From positions 1-64,000 of the forward strand of contig NZ_AOMB01000023.1 in NCBI RefSeq assembly GCF_000336675.1: a stretch of 64,000 bases of DNA, given 5' to 3'. The number at the start of each line of letters is the position of its first letter. Within the stretch, counting starts at the first letter, position 1. Source of the DNA: Halococcus hamelinensis 100A6. GTDB taxonomy: Archaea > Halobacteriota > Halobacteria > Halobacteriales > Halococcaceae. Shown one piece after another: positions 14,120-21,644 of this stretch. The translations under genes and the position numbers were made by a program. A model generated the notes under the pieces. That model was given only the letters and a program-made list of their open reading frames with translations. It did no database searches and was not told where the DNA came from.

Positions 14120-15520
14120 ATGCGACTTCACTGGCACCGTCGCGACCTCCGGGTGGCGGACAACCGTGCGCTCGCGGCGGCCGCCGAGGGCGAGGTCCTC
14201 CCGGTGTTCGTCTTCGACCCGACCGTCCTCGACCACGCGGGTCCGGCCCGGGTCGCCTTCCTCCTCGACTCGCTCGACGCGCTCCGCGAGGACTACCGTG
14301 ACCGCGGCGGCGGTCTGGTCGTCGCACACGGCGACCCGGCCGAGGAACTCCCGCGACTCGCCGACGAACACGGGGCCGAAGCGGTGTTCTGGAACCACGA
14401 CTACACGGGACTCGCACGCGAGCGCGACCGGCGGGTCGAGAGCGCGCTCGACGACGCCGATATCGACCACGAGACGTTCCACGACGCGGTCCACCACGAG
14501 CCCGGGGCCATCACGACCAACGACGGCGACCCCTACGCGGTCTTCTCCTACTTCGGGAAGAAGTGGCTCGACCGCGAGAAGGAGTCGTCGTATCCCCCGC
14601 CGAACGGGGACGCCCTCCGGGCGGGCGACGACGACCTCCCGACCAGCGACGACCTGGGGTTCGACGAGCCCGACGCGACCCTCCCGGAAGCCGGGACCGA
14701 GGCGGCGCGGGACCGGCTGGATTCGTTCTGCGAGGCGGCGATCGGGGAGTACGAGACCGAACGCGAGTACCCCGCCCGCGCGGGCACCTCGCGGCTCTCC
14801 CAGGACCTCAAGTACGGCACGATCGGGATCCGGGAGGTCTCCGAACGGGTCGCCGAGGCCGCCGACCGGGCCGACGGCGACGACGTCCGTGAGTCCATCG
14901 AGACCTACCGGGAGGAGCTCGCGTGGCGGGAGTTCTACACCCAGGTGCTCCGGTACAACCCCGAGGTCGTCACGGAGAACTACAGCTCCTACGAGAACCC
15001 GATCGAGTGGCGCGAGAGCGACGACGACCTCGACGCGTGGAAGGACGGCGAAACGGGCTATCCAATCGTCGATGCCGGGATGCGCCAACTTCACGAGGAG
15101 GCCTACATCCACAACCGGGTTCGGATGATCGTCGCCGCGTTCCTGACGAAGGACCTCCTGCTCGACTGGCGGGCGGGCTACGACCACTTCCGAGAACTGC
15201 TCGTTGACCACGACACCGCGAACGACAACGGCGGCTGGCAGTGGGCGGCCTCCACAGGGACGGACGCCCAGCCCTACTTTCGCGTGTTCAACCCGATGAC
15301 CCAGGGCGAACGCTACGACCCCGACGCCGAGTACATCAAGACTTACGTCCCGGAGCTCGACGATGTGGATCCGGACGACATCCACTCGTGGCACGAACTG
15401 AGCGAGGACGAGCGCGCGGACGTGGCTCCCGACTATCCCGACCCGATCTGTGACCACGGCGAACGCCGCGAGGAGGCCATCGCGATGTTCGAACGCGCAC
15501 GTGGCGATGAGGACGACTGA
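14120..15520 (+). CDS. phrB: Deoxyribodipyrimidine photolyase (CPD class I)
   Basis: A 466-residue DNA photolyase that repairs UV-induced pyrimidine dimers using light and FADH-. The N-terminal alpha/beta domain begins MRLHWHRRDLRVADNRAL, typical of class I photolyases, and has FWNHDYTGLARERD. The FAD domain has RAGTSRLSQDLKYGTIGIRE, ELAWREFYTQVLRYNPE and DAGMRQLHEEAYIHNRVRM. The conserved NDNGGWQWAASTGTDAQPYF near residue 370 holds a Trp of the electron-transfer chain. The C-terminus is normal. It lies upstream of sod, an arrangement also seen in other haloarchaea. Confidence 0.95.
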   Translation: MRLHWHRRDLRVADNRALAAAAEGEVLPVFVFDPTVLDHAGPARVAFLLDSLDALREDYRDRGGGLVVAHGDPAEELPRLADEHGAEAVFWNHDYTGLARERDRRVESALDDADIDHETFHDAVHHEPGAITTNDGDPYAVFSYFGKKWLDREKESSYPPPNGDALRAGDDDLPTSDDLGFDEPDATLPEAGTEAARDRLDSFCEAAIGEYETEREYPARAGTSRLSQDLKYGTIGIREVSERVAEAADRADGDDVRESIETYREELAWREFYTQVLRYNPEVVTENYSSYENPIEWRESDDDLDAWKDGETGYPIVDAGMRQLHEEAYIHNRVRMIVAAFLTKDLLLDWRAGYDHFRELLVDHDTANDNGGWQWAASTGTDAQPYFRVFNPMTQGERYDPDAEYIKTYVPELDDVDPDDIHSWHELSEDERADVAPDYPDPICDHGERREEAIAMFERARGDEDD

Positions 15521-15880
15521 AACTCCGTCGATGATTCGGGTTTCCGAGCGACTACGTCGGACGCTACGCCCAGTGATTTGACCCGCCACGGACACGCGCG
15601 TTTCCAAATCCCGACGCAAATGAGGGACCGCATAGCACCGCCCCGTGACAGCCACATGCCTCCCCAGCCGACTGCGCTCCTCGTTCGCCTCCGGCTCCCT
15701 TCGGTGCTCATCCCTCGCACGCCGATTTGCGGTCGCGGGTTCACCTCTGTTCACCCACGACCGCGAGCGCGCGCCACGGTGGTTGGTCGAGATCGACGAT
15801 TCGCGCCCATGTGGAACGCTATCATGTCTGTATCAAGCTTTAACAGTCATCGCGGCGTTGTATGAAGTGGAGGAAATACA
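15521..15880. other. Intergenic region between phrB and sod with an IR-type repeat and sod ribosome binding site
   Basis: No gene is visible in these 360 bases. 15640-15720 reads, on the minus strand, as gcgagggatgagcaccgaag, then gaggcgaacgaggagcgcag and cggctggggagg. This is a GC-rich dispersed haloarchaeal repeat similar in style to the inserts at 4.6 and 6.2 kb. Near the end, tggaggaaat (15871-15880) places a strong GGAGG Shine-Dalgarno sequence 5 nt before the sod ATG. This is unusual among the mostly leaderless genes here, and an AT-rich run (caagctttaaca, about 15834-15845) may be the promoter. Confidence 0.5.
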
Positions 15881-16492
15881 ATGCCTGAACACTCTCATCC
15901 GGAGCTCCCACCGCTCCCCTACGACTACGACGCGCTCGAACCCCACATCTCCGAACAGGTGCTCGAATGGCATCACGACACCCACCATCAGGGCTACGTG
16001 AACGGTCTGGAGAGCGCCGAGGAGACCCTCGCGGAGAACCGCGAGTCCGGCGACCACTCCACGACGGGTGGCGCGCTCAACAACGTGACCCACAACGGCT
16101 CGGGTCACTATCTCCACACGATGTTCTGGGAGAACATGAGCCCGAACGGCGGCGGCGAACCCGACGGTGACCTCGCCGACCGCATCGCGGAGGACTTCGG
16201 CTCCTACGAGGGCTGGAAGGACGAGTTCGAGGCCGCCGCGTCCGCGGCTTCGGGCTGGGCACTGCTGGTCTACGACCCGGTCGCCGACCAGCTTCGGAAC
16301 GTGGCCGTCGACAAACACGACGACGGCGCGCTCTGGGGAGCCCATCCGGTACTCGCGCTCGACGTCTGGGAACACTCGTACTACTACGACTACGGTCCCG
16401 ACCGCGGCAGCTTCGTCGACGCCTTCTTCGAGGTCGTCGACTGGGACGCCGCCGCCGACAACTACGAACAGACCGTCTCGAACCACGAGTAA
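15881..16492 (+). CDS. sod: Superoxide dismutase, Mn/Fe family
   Basis: A 203-residue cytoplasmic Mn/Fe superoxide dismutase. Metal-ligand regions are visible: the first His in ISEQVLEWHHDTHHQGYVNG, the second in NGSGHYLHTMFWENM, and the Asp/His pair in ALDVWEHSYYYDYG. The Gly/Gln position of the active site (TGGALNN-VTHNGSGH) and the C-terminal VVDWDAAADNY are normal, and haloarchaeal enzymes of this type use Mn. A GGAGG ribosome-binding site lies 5 nt before the ATG. It follows photolyase on the same strand with a 360-bp gap. Confidence 0.96.
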   Translation: MPEHSHPELPPLPYDYDALEPHISEQVLEWHHDTHHQGYVNGLESAEETLAENRESGDHSTTGGALNNVTHNGSGHYLHTMFWENMSPNGGGEPDGDLADRIAEDFGSYEGWKDEFEAAASAASGWALLVYDPVADQLRNVAVDKHDDGALWGAHPVLALDVWEHSYYYDYGPDRGSFVDAFFEVVDWDAAADNYEQTVSNHE

Positions 16493-16555
16493 TCCCCGAA
16501 CCCACGCATTTTTCGCGCGCTCACCGACCAGCAGCGCGACCGTCCCTCGGAGTCG

Positions 16556-17011
16556 CTACTCCTTGTAGCCCTTGCGGAAGCTCCGGAACTCGGCCCGGTG
16601 GGACTCCTCGTCCGAGAGCAGCGTCACCGCGAGGTCCTCGGTCACGGGGTCGTCGGCCTCGCGCGCGGCCGAGATGAGCGATCGATAGATGTCGATCGCC
16701 GCCTCCTCGTACTCGATCACGCCGTCGATCACCGACAGCACGTCCGCCGTGTCCTCGGGCGGCTGGAGGTTCTCCTGATGGGGTTCGAACTCGAAGGAGG
16801 CCGGCGGCTGGGCGTCGAGCTCCTTCAGGCGCTCGCCGATGCGCTCGGCGTGGAGGAGCTCCTCCTCGGTCGCGTCGGTTCGGAGGCTGTCCTTGACCTC
16901 CTCGGCAGCGACGCCGTCGAGGATCGTGGCGTTCGTGAGGTAGTTCATCACCGTCTCGATCTCGTCGTTGTACGCCGTCCGGAGCAGGTCGACCACTTCG
17001 TCGCTCGTCAT
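16556..17011 (-). CDS. Ferritin-like di-iron protein
   Basis: A 151-residue four-helix ferritin-like protein. Candidate iron ligands are Glu in AYNDEIETVMNYL, Glu and His in EELLHAERIGERL, Glu in IEYEEAAIDIYRSLI and Glu/His in LLSDEESHRAEF, which is the E-ExxH pattern repeated twice. It probably stores or detoxifies iron, or senses oxidants, in the cytoplasm. I used the ATG at 17011; the longer frame upstream is serine/arginine noise. It lies convergent to sod with a 63-bp gap, consistent with an oxidative-stress neighbourhood. Rubrerythrin-like activity is less likely because no rubredoxin cysteines are present. Confidence 0.8.
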   Translation of the reverse strand: MTSDEVVDLLRTAYNDEIETVMNYLTNATILDGVAAEEVKDSLRTDATEEELLHAERIGERLKELDAQPPASFEFEPHQENLQPPEDTADVLSVIDGVIEYEEAAIDIYRSLISAAREADDPVTEDLAVTLLSDEESHRAEFRSFRKGYKE

Positions 17012-17072
17012 ACGTGGGGCGTACTCCATCCATCGTCTTAGCGATGTGGGTCGGTGCAGTTCTCCCGCTCGT

Positions 17073-18050
17073 TCACGCCACCTGGGCGGCACGTGGTACC
17101 GCGAGCCGCCAGCCGACCGCCCCGACCAGCGCGAACCAGTAGGCGTTGAGCGAGCCGTGAAGCGAGACCATCGTCCCGATCGGTATCCGCGGACCGAGCT
17201 CCGTGAACGTCGAGACCCCGTAGCCGAGCGCGAGCACCATCGAGACCGGGAGCGCGAGCGCGGAGACCGAAACGAGGAGCCGTTGGAGCGCCGGCCGAGC
17301 GGGTGCGACCCGGAGCACGATGTAGCCCCCGAGGACTCCCACGGCGACGGTGAACCCACCGACGGCGAGGACTTCGACGAGGGGCGAGAAGGAGATCCCG
17401 ACCGCGATGAACGCGGGACCGAGGAGGACGACCGCCGCCAGTACCCGAAACCCTCGTCCCGCGCGGTCGCCGAGCGCCCGGCCCGCGAGCCCGGTCAGCA
17501 CCGGCAGCACGAACCCCGCGAAGTGGAAGTGGATCGCCGTCAGGAAGACGATCACCGGGTCGAACCGGAAGGTGATCCCGAGGTGGTGGAGCACGAGCGC
17601 GACCGCGCCGACGATGGAATAGGCGAACCCCGCGTCGATCAGGGTCTCCGAGAGCGGCCACAACCCGCGCGCTCGAACCCGTGTGACAGCCGTGAGCCCG
17701 AGTGCTCCCGTCACCGCGACCCACGGCACCGCAGCGAGCGCCGGCCAAAGTCCACTCGACGGCAGGAGGAACGACGCGAGCACTACCAATCCAGCGACCG
17801 GCTGGCCGACCACGGCGACGGTGTACCACCGACGCGCCCACCCCTCGAACGCCGGCGTGGCCGCCATTCCCATCCCGAACGGGACGACCACGAGCACCGC
17901 GAGCGAGACCGCCCGCTGGACCGCATCGAGGTCCGCGACCGCCACCGCCAGCAGCCACGCCGCCCCGCCGACGATCGCACTCGCGTCGGTTCGCCCGAGG
18001 GCGGTCGGGAGCCACCCTCCCGACGACCGCTCGGTCCCGACGTCGGTCAT
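17073..18050 (-). CDS. YndJ-like multispanning membrane protein
   Basis: A 325-residue integral membrane protein with about nine or ten hydrophobic segments. The YndJ-family region is ITFRFDPVIVFLTAIHFHFA, where the His pair is conserved, and GTMVSLHGSLNAYWFALVG near the C-terminus. The function of YndJ proteins is not established. The start at 18050 overlaps the DUF4166 gene by 4 bp (ATGA), so the two are translated together. In Bacillus, YndJ proteins can carry a DUF4166 domain in the same chain. Here the two halves are separate genes in one operon, which supports a joint function. Confidence 0.8.
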   Translation of the reverse strand: MTDVGTERSSGGWLPTALGRTDASAIVGGAAWLLAVAVADLDAVQRAVSLAVLVVVPFGMGMAATPAFEGWARRWYTVAVVGQPVAGLVVLASFLLPSSGLWPALAAVPWVAVTGALGLTAVTRVRARGLWPLSETLIDAGFAYSIVGAVALVLHHLGITFRFDPVIVFLTAIHFHFAGFVLPVLTGLAGRALGDRAGRGFRVLAAVVLLGPAFIAVGISFSPLVEVLAVGGFTVAVGVLGGYIVLRVAPARPALQRLLVSVSALALPVSMVLALGYGVSTFTELGPRIPIGTMVSLHGSLNAYWFALVGAVGWRLAVPRAAQVA

Positions 18051-18718
18051 CCCGACGGCAGCCGTTCTATCCCGCGGGTCGGCCGCAGGTCGTCGGGGAC
18101 CGTCGAGGCGGATTCGCTGCCCTGGGTGAACGTCCCGCGATAGCTCAGGATGTGGCCCGCGAGCGGGTTCTCGATGGTCGCGTCGACGTGATAGCGCTCG
18201 CCGGTCTCGTCGTAGCGGTCGCGGACCTCGACGCTCGCGGCGAGGGGTTCGGGAAACCGGAGATACTGGTCGCCCACCCGGAGCCACTGTGCGCCCGACT
18301 CGACGACGAGCACGCCCGCCTCCACACGCGGGTGGAGTTCGCTCACGAGTCGTCCGCCGGTTCCAAGGAAATCGAACAACCGTTCCCGGTCGGCATCCCA
18401 GACGGTGAGGGAGTCGAAGCGGCGGCGTTTCTCCCGGAACTCGAACTCGCGGATCGTCGCGAGCGCCTCGTGTCCACCCTCCTCGAAGCCCGCAGTGCGA
18501 ACCGTGAACGGGACGTCGTGGCCCGCCTCGGGAAAGAGGAGATTGAGCGCCGTCATCGGGTAGAGCGCGGGGAGGACGTGGGTTCCACGCGTGATGTCCA
18601 TCCGACCGCGTCCGACCCCGATCGTGTCGTCCGTCGGGTCAACCGAATAGCGCTCGCGGACCTTCGGGTGGAGGTCGTCGGCCGCCGCCCCGAGCGCGCG
18701 TTCGTACACCCCTGTCAT
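18047..18718 (-). CDS. DUF4166 domain protein
   Basis: A 223-residue soluble protein, MTGVYERALGAAADDLHPKV at its N-terminus. It has the family pattern RGTHVLPALYPMTALNLLFP, then FRTAG-like text (FTVRTAGFEEGG) and REFEFREKRRRFDSL. I chose the ATG at 18718 because the extra 58 residues upstream look non-coding. It overlaps the YndJ gene by 4 bp. DUF4166 domains are linked to YndJ and to SDR-type proteins elsewhere; no reaction is known. Confidence 0.75.
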   Translation of the reverse strand: MTGVYERALGAAADDLHPKVRERYSVDPTDDTIGVGRGRMDITRGTHVLPALYPMTALNLLFPEAGHDVPFTVRTAGFEEGGHEALATIREFEFREKRRRFDSLTVWDADRERLFDFLGTGGRLVSELHPRVEAGVLVVESGAQWLRVGDQYLRFPEPLAASVEVRDRYDETGERYHVDATIENPLAGHILSYRGTFTQGSESASTVPDDLRPTRGIERLPSG

Positions 18719-18891
18719 CGTCGTCGCCCCGTCGGCCGTTCGATCCGTCGCCGAACCCGTCTCCGGCCGACCCGAGATCCACTCATATTCGAGTTCGGGT
18801 CGTGCTGAACAAAAGCCTTCGCGCGGGGCGGTCGCGGTCGTCGAGGCCGACGGCGCAAGGGTGATACCGCCCACGGTCCACCCTTCGAACA

Positions 18892-19878
18892 ATGAGTAGG
18901 GCGGCGCGCGTCGTGGTCGTAGTCTGTCTCATCGCTTCGACCGGTTGTGTGGGGTTCTCCGGGGACTCGCTGCCGAGGCCGGTCGCGGGCTTCGCCGGCG
19001 ACCCCGACAACCCGTACCCGAGCGAGAACCTCACCGTCGCGGTCGAGGCCAACGCCACCGACCGCGACTTCGTGCCGCTCGTCCGCGAGGCGCTCGATCG
19101 CTGGGAGGCCAACGACGAGCGCTACCTCAACTACACGGTGAACGCCACGGTCGTCCCGAACGCGACCGACCCCGACATCCGGGTCTCGTTCACCCCCGCG
19201 CTCTCGACGTGTGGCGACGTCGACCACGCCGCCGGCTGTGCGCCGATGATAACGAACCCCACCCAGACCGCCGACACGGTCGGGGTCAGCGCGCTCGACA
19301 ACCTCTCCGACGATTCGACCGTCCACGTCGTCGAACACGAACTCGGCCACGCCTTCGGGCTCGGCCACGACGACGAACCGCAGTCCGTGATGGCACCCCG
19401 AACGACCCTCCGGGCACTCCCCCAGCCGAACGCGACCGACCGGGCGTTGGCGTGGGACGACCCCACGCTCGCGGTCTACCTCGTGAACGCGACGCCGGCG
19501 ACCCGCGAGCAGATCCGCCACGCCCTCGCGTACTACGACCGCGGCGCGGACGGGACGGTCCCGGAGAACGTCTCCTTCCAGCGAACGCGGAACCTCACCG
19601 AGGCCGACGTCGTAGTGCGGTTCGCGCCGAGCTCGGCGTGCGGGTCCCGACGGGGCTCGTGCGGCTCGGTCTTCGGGACGGATTCCGACGGCGACGGCGC
19701 GCTCGAACGCTACGAGCGGGTCGACATCACGCTCACCGACCTCGAAACCGACGTCGTCGGCTGGCACGTCGCCCGATGGCTGGGGCTCGGCTTCGGTATC
19801 GAGGACGAATCCGCGTACCCACCGGCGCTCGCGGTCACGACCCCCAACGACCAGCGGGCGGGCGAGTGGTGGCGATAG
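18892..19878 (+). CDS. Secreted metzincin-like zinc metalloprotease lipoprotein with a duplicated, degenerate second domain
   Basis: A 328-residue lipoprotein: a hydrophobic N-terminus and a lipobox (IASTGC, Cys19). Domain 1 (about residues 48-170) has HELGHAFGLGHDDE at 149-162, the HExxHxxGxxH zinc site of metzincins, and a downstream Met-turn candidate (QSVMAP). Domain 2 (about 194-312) follows the same layout: AL-YYDRG helix, ADVVVRFAPSSACGSRRGSC, then WHVARWLGLGFGIEDE where the zinc motif should be. The catalytic Glu is Ala, and the second and third His are lost. Several N-x-S/T sites suggest glycosylation. It is probably an extracellular protease whose second half is a pseudo-domain. Confidence 0.85.
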   Translation: MSRAARVVVVVCLIASTGCVGFSGDSLPRPVAGFAGDPDNPYPSENLTVAVEANATDRDFVPLVREALDRWEANDERYLNYTVNATVVPNATDPDIRVSFTPALSTCGDVDHAAGCAPMITNPTQTADTVGVSALDNLSDDSTVHVVEHELGHAFGLGHDDEPQSVMAPRTTLRALPQPNATDRALAWDDPTLAVYLVNATPATREQIRHALAYYDRGADGTVPENVSFQRTRNLTEADVVVRFAPSSACGSRRGSCGSVFGTDSDGDGALERYERVDITLTDLETDVVGWHVARWLGLGFGIEDESAYPPALAVTTPNDQRAGEWWR

Positions 19879-20043
19879 CTACACCGAGTCCCACTCGCGC
19901 CGCCGCACCGAGTAGCCACCACACTCCGGACACACCTGCCAGCGCTCGTCGAAGCCCGTCCCACAGTCCCGACAGGCGTACTCCGTCTCGTCCGTGTCGT
20001 TCGCCGCCCCGATCCGGCCTCTGAAACGTTCGAGATAGCTCAT
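19879..20043 (-). CDS. Small zinc-ribbon protein
   Basis: A 54-residue protein, MSYLERFRGRIGAANDTDE, followed by YACRDCGTGFDERWQVCPEC and GGYSVRRREWDSV. The two CxxC pairs, 16 residues apart, form a rubredoxin-like or zinc-ribbon knuckle. The start at 20043 removes a non-coding extension. It is convergent to the metalloprotease gene with no spacer. Such small CPxCG proteins are abundant in haloarchaea and mostly without assigned function. Confidence 0.8.
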   Translation of the reverse strand: MSYLERFRGRIGAANDTDETEYACRDCGTGFDERWQVCPECGGYSVRRREWDSV

Positions 20044-20127
20044 TCGACGATCGCTCCGATCCCACGATCGGCCAGAAAGCATAAATACTTTGTCGGGCTC
20101 ACGGCGCGGACCGGTCGTTCCGCCCGC

Positions 20128-21222
20128 TCACTCGAACCCGTCCTCCCACGCGAAAACGCCGTCGCGCTGGACCACGCGTCCATCGATCTCGAGGCGTGAA
20201 CCCTCGCTCATGTCGGTTATCAGGTCGACGTGGACCGCGCTCTCGTTGCCCGTCTCGTCCTCGGGGAGACAGGCGTCGTAGGCCCGGCCGAGCGCGAGAT
20301 GCACCGTGCCCGCCATCTTCTCGTCGAACAGGATGCTGTCGGTCGGCCGGTCGATACCGCGGTTCATCCCGATCCCGAGTTCGCCGAGCCGTCGTGACCC
20401 CGCGTCGGTGTCGAGGACCTCGCCGATCACTTCCGAGCCCCCTGCCGCGTCGAAGTCGACGACCGCGCCGTCCTCGAATCGGAGCCAGACGTCGCGCACC
20501 TGCCGTCCCCGAACCGTCATCGGGACGTCGAAGGTGACCTCGCCCGCGGCGGCGTGTGGTGCGGTGAACACCTCGCCGCTCGGGAGGTTGTGGGAATCGT
20601 CGTCGACCGACGCCGTGGAGTTGACCGCCGTTCGGTTCTCGATCGAGAGCGTGAGGTCGGTCCCCTCGGAGACGACCCGGACTTCGTCCCCCTCGTCGAG
20701 GCGCTCTTTCATCTCGGCCATCTCCTCGGCCAGCGACGCCCAGTCGCGGAGCACGGCGTCGTAGACGAACTCCTGGTAGGCTTCGTAGCTCATACCGGCC
20801 TGCTGGGCGAGCGACCGGGTGGGGTGGACGGTCGAAACCCAGTCGGTGTCCATCCGTGCCTCACGAATCTCGGTGGTGGCCTTCGAGGCGGCTTCGAGCC
20901 GGTCGCCGGGCACGTCGGCCATCGCGCTGGTGTTCCGTCCACCGCCGAGCGAGAGCACGGCGTCGGCGTTCTCGTAGAGCGCGAGCTCGTGGTCGGGGTC
21001 CGCGTCGAACTCCCCGTCGTGGCCGTCGAGGTAGGCCCGACTCACCTCCGCGGAGCCGTAGGTACTCACGAGGTTCGCGCCACGCTCGCCGAGCGCGCGG
21101 GCCACCGCGACCGCGAGGTCGTGTGCGCCCTCCGAGACGCTCACGACGACGTCGTCTCCGGCTTCGATCCGGGCGCTCCAGTCGACCAGTACCTCCGCGT
21201 GCTCCTCGATCCGGTCGTCCAT
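20128..21222 (-). CDS. Aminopeptidase of the M29 (AmpS/AmpT) family
   Basis: A 364-residue cytoplasmic metallopeptidase. Family features are RIEAGDDVVVSVSEGAHDLA near the N-terminus, RTAVNSTASVDDDSHNLPSG (about 215-235) with the conserved NLPSGEVFTAP, and the metal-binding C-terminal half. The latter has GELGIGMNRGIDRPTDSILF, EKMAGTVHLALGRAY and AVHVDLITDM. The Glu, His and Asp residues in these motifs are the expected metal ligands. Members remove N-terminal residues from peptides and recycle amino acids. The length is slightly shorter than bacterial members (about 410 aa). Confidence 0.88.
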   Translation of the reverse strand: MDDRIEEHAEVLVDWSARIEAGDDVVVSVSEGAHDLAVAVARALGERGANLVSTYGSAEVSRAYLDGHDGEFDADPDHELALYENADAVLSLGGGRNTSAMADVPGDRLEAASKATTEIREARMDTDWVSTVHPTRSLAQQAGMSYEAYQEFVYDAVLRDWASLAEEMAEMKERLDEGDEVRVVSEGTDLTLSIENRTAVNSTASVDDDSHNLPSGEVFTAPHAAAGEVTFDVPMTVRGRQVRDVWLRFEDGAVVDFDAAGGSEVIGEVLDTDAGSRRLGELGIGMNRGIDRPTDSILFDEKMAGTVHLALGRAYDACLPEDETGNESAVHVDLITDMSEGSRLEIDGRVVQRDGVFAWEDGFE

Positions 21223-21288
21223 GTACGGCCATCACCCGCCGCGGCCAAAACTCCGCCCATCGAGCCACGACTTCCTTCCGTCGTTTCG

Positions 21289-21567
21289 CTATCCGCGCCA
21301 GTCGCTGACGCGTTTGGTCTCGTCGACCGCGACGTGTCGCTTGTTCGTCTTCCGGATCCACGCCGCGAACTTCCGCATCTCTTCTGACTCCTTGAGCGCC
21401 GTCACGGTGTTGAAGCGGTGTTTGAGTTCGTGGTTGGTGAACACCGCGTGGATCTGGCGGTGGCAGGACCCGCAGACGGGAACGATGGGGCTCTCCTTCC
21501 GGTTCTTCGGGATCAGGTGGTGCCTCGTGGTCTCGACCTCGCGCTCACAGATCACACACTCGTCCAT
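21289..21567 (-). CDS. HNH endonuclease-like protein
   Basis: A 92-residue protein with MDECVICEREVETTRHHLIP at the N-terminus, VPVCGSCHRQIHAVFTNHEL in the middle and a basic C-terminal helix (WIRKTNKRHVAVDE). The two zinc CxxC pairs and the HH/HAVF residues fit the HNH beta-beta-alpha metal finger. The start at 21567 was chosen for the CxxC; the longer overlapping frame is a shadow of thrS. It is too small for a restriction enzyme without a DNA-specificity domain, so it may be a housekeeping nuclease or nicking protein. It lies 77 bp downstream of thrS on the same strand. Confidence 0.8.
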   Translation of the reverse strand: MDECVICEREVETTRHHLIPKNRKESPIVPVCGSCHRQIHAVFTNHELKHRFNTVTALKESEEMRKFAAWIRKTNKRHVAVDETKRVSDWRG

Positions 21568-21644
21568 ACCCACCCTCGTCGCCGCTCCCTCATCGCTCCT
21601 CGGGCGGGAGCAGCCGATTCCGGGATCGAACCGTTCGACCGGCC

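Noticed and set aside
14012-15754. 580-residue minus-strand frame
   Set aside because: It is antisense to photolyase, which has all its family motifs.
15578-15865. 95-residue plus-strand frame in the phrB-sod gap
   Set aside because: It covers an intergenic repeat. The codon pattern is not protein-like and the sod Shine-Dalgarno lies in this stretch.
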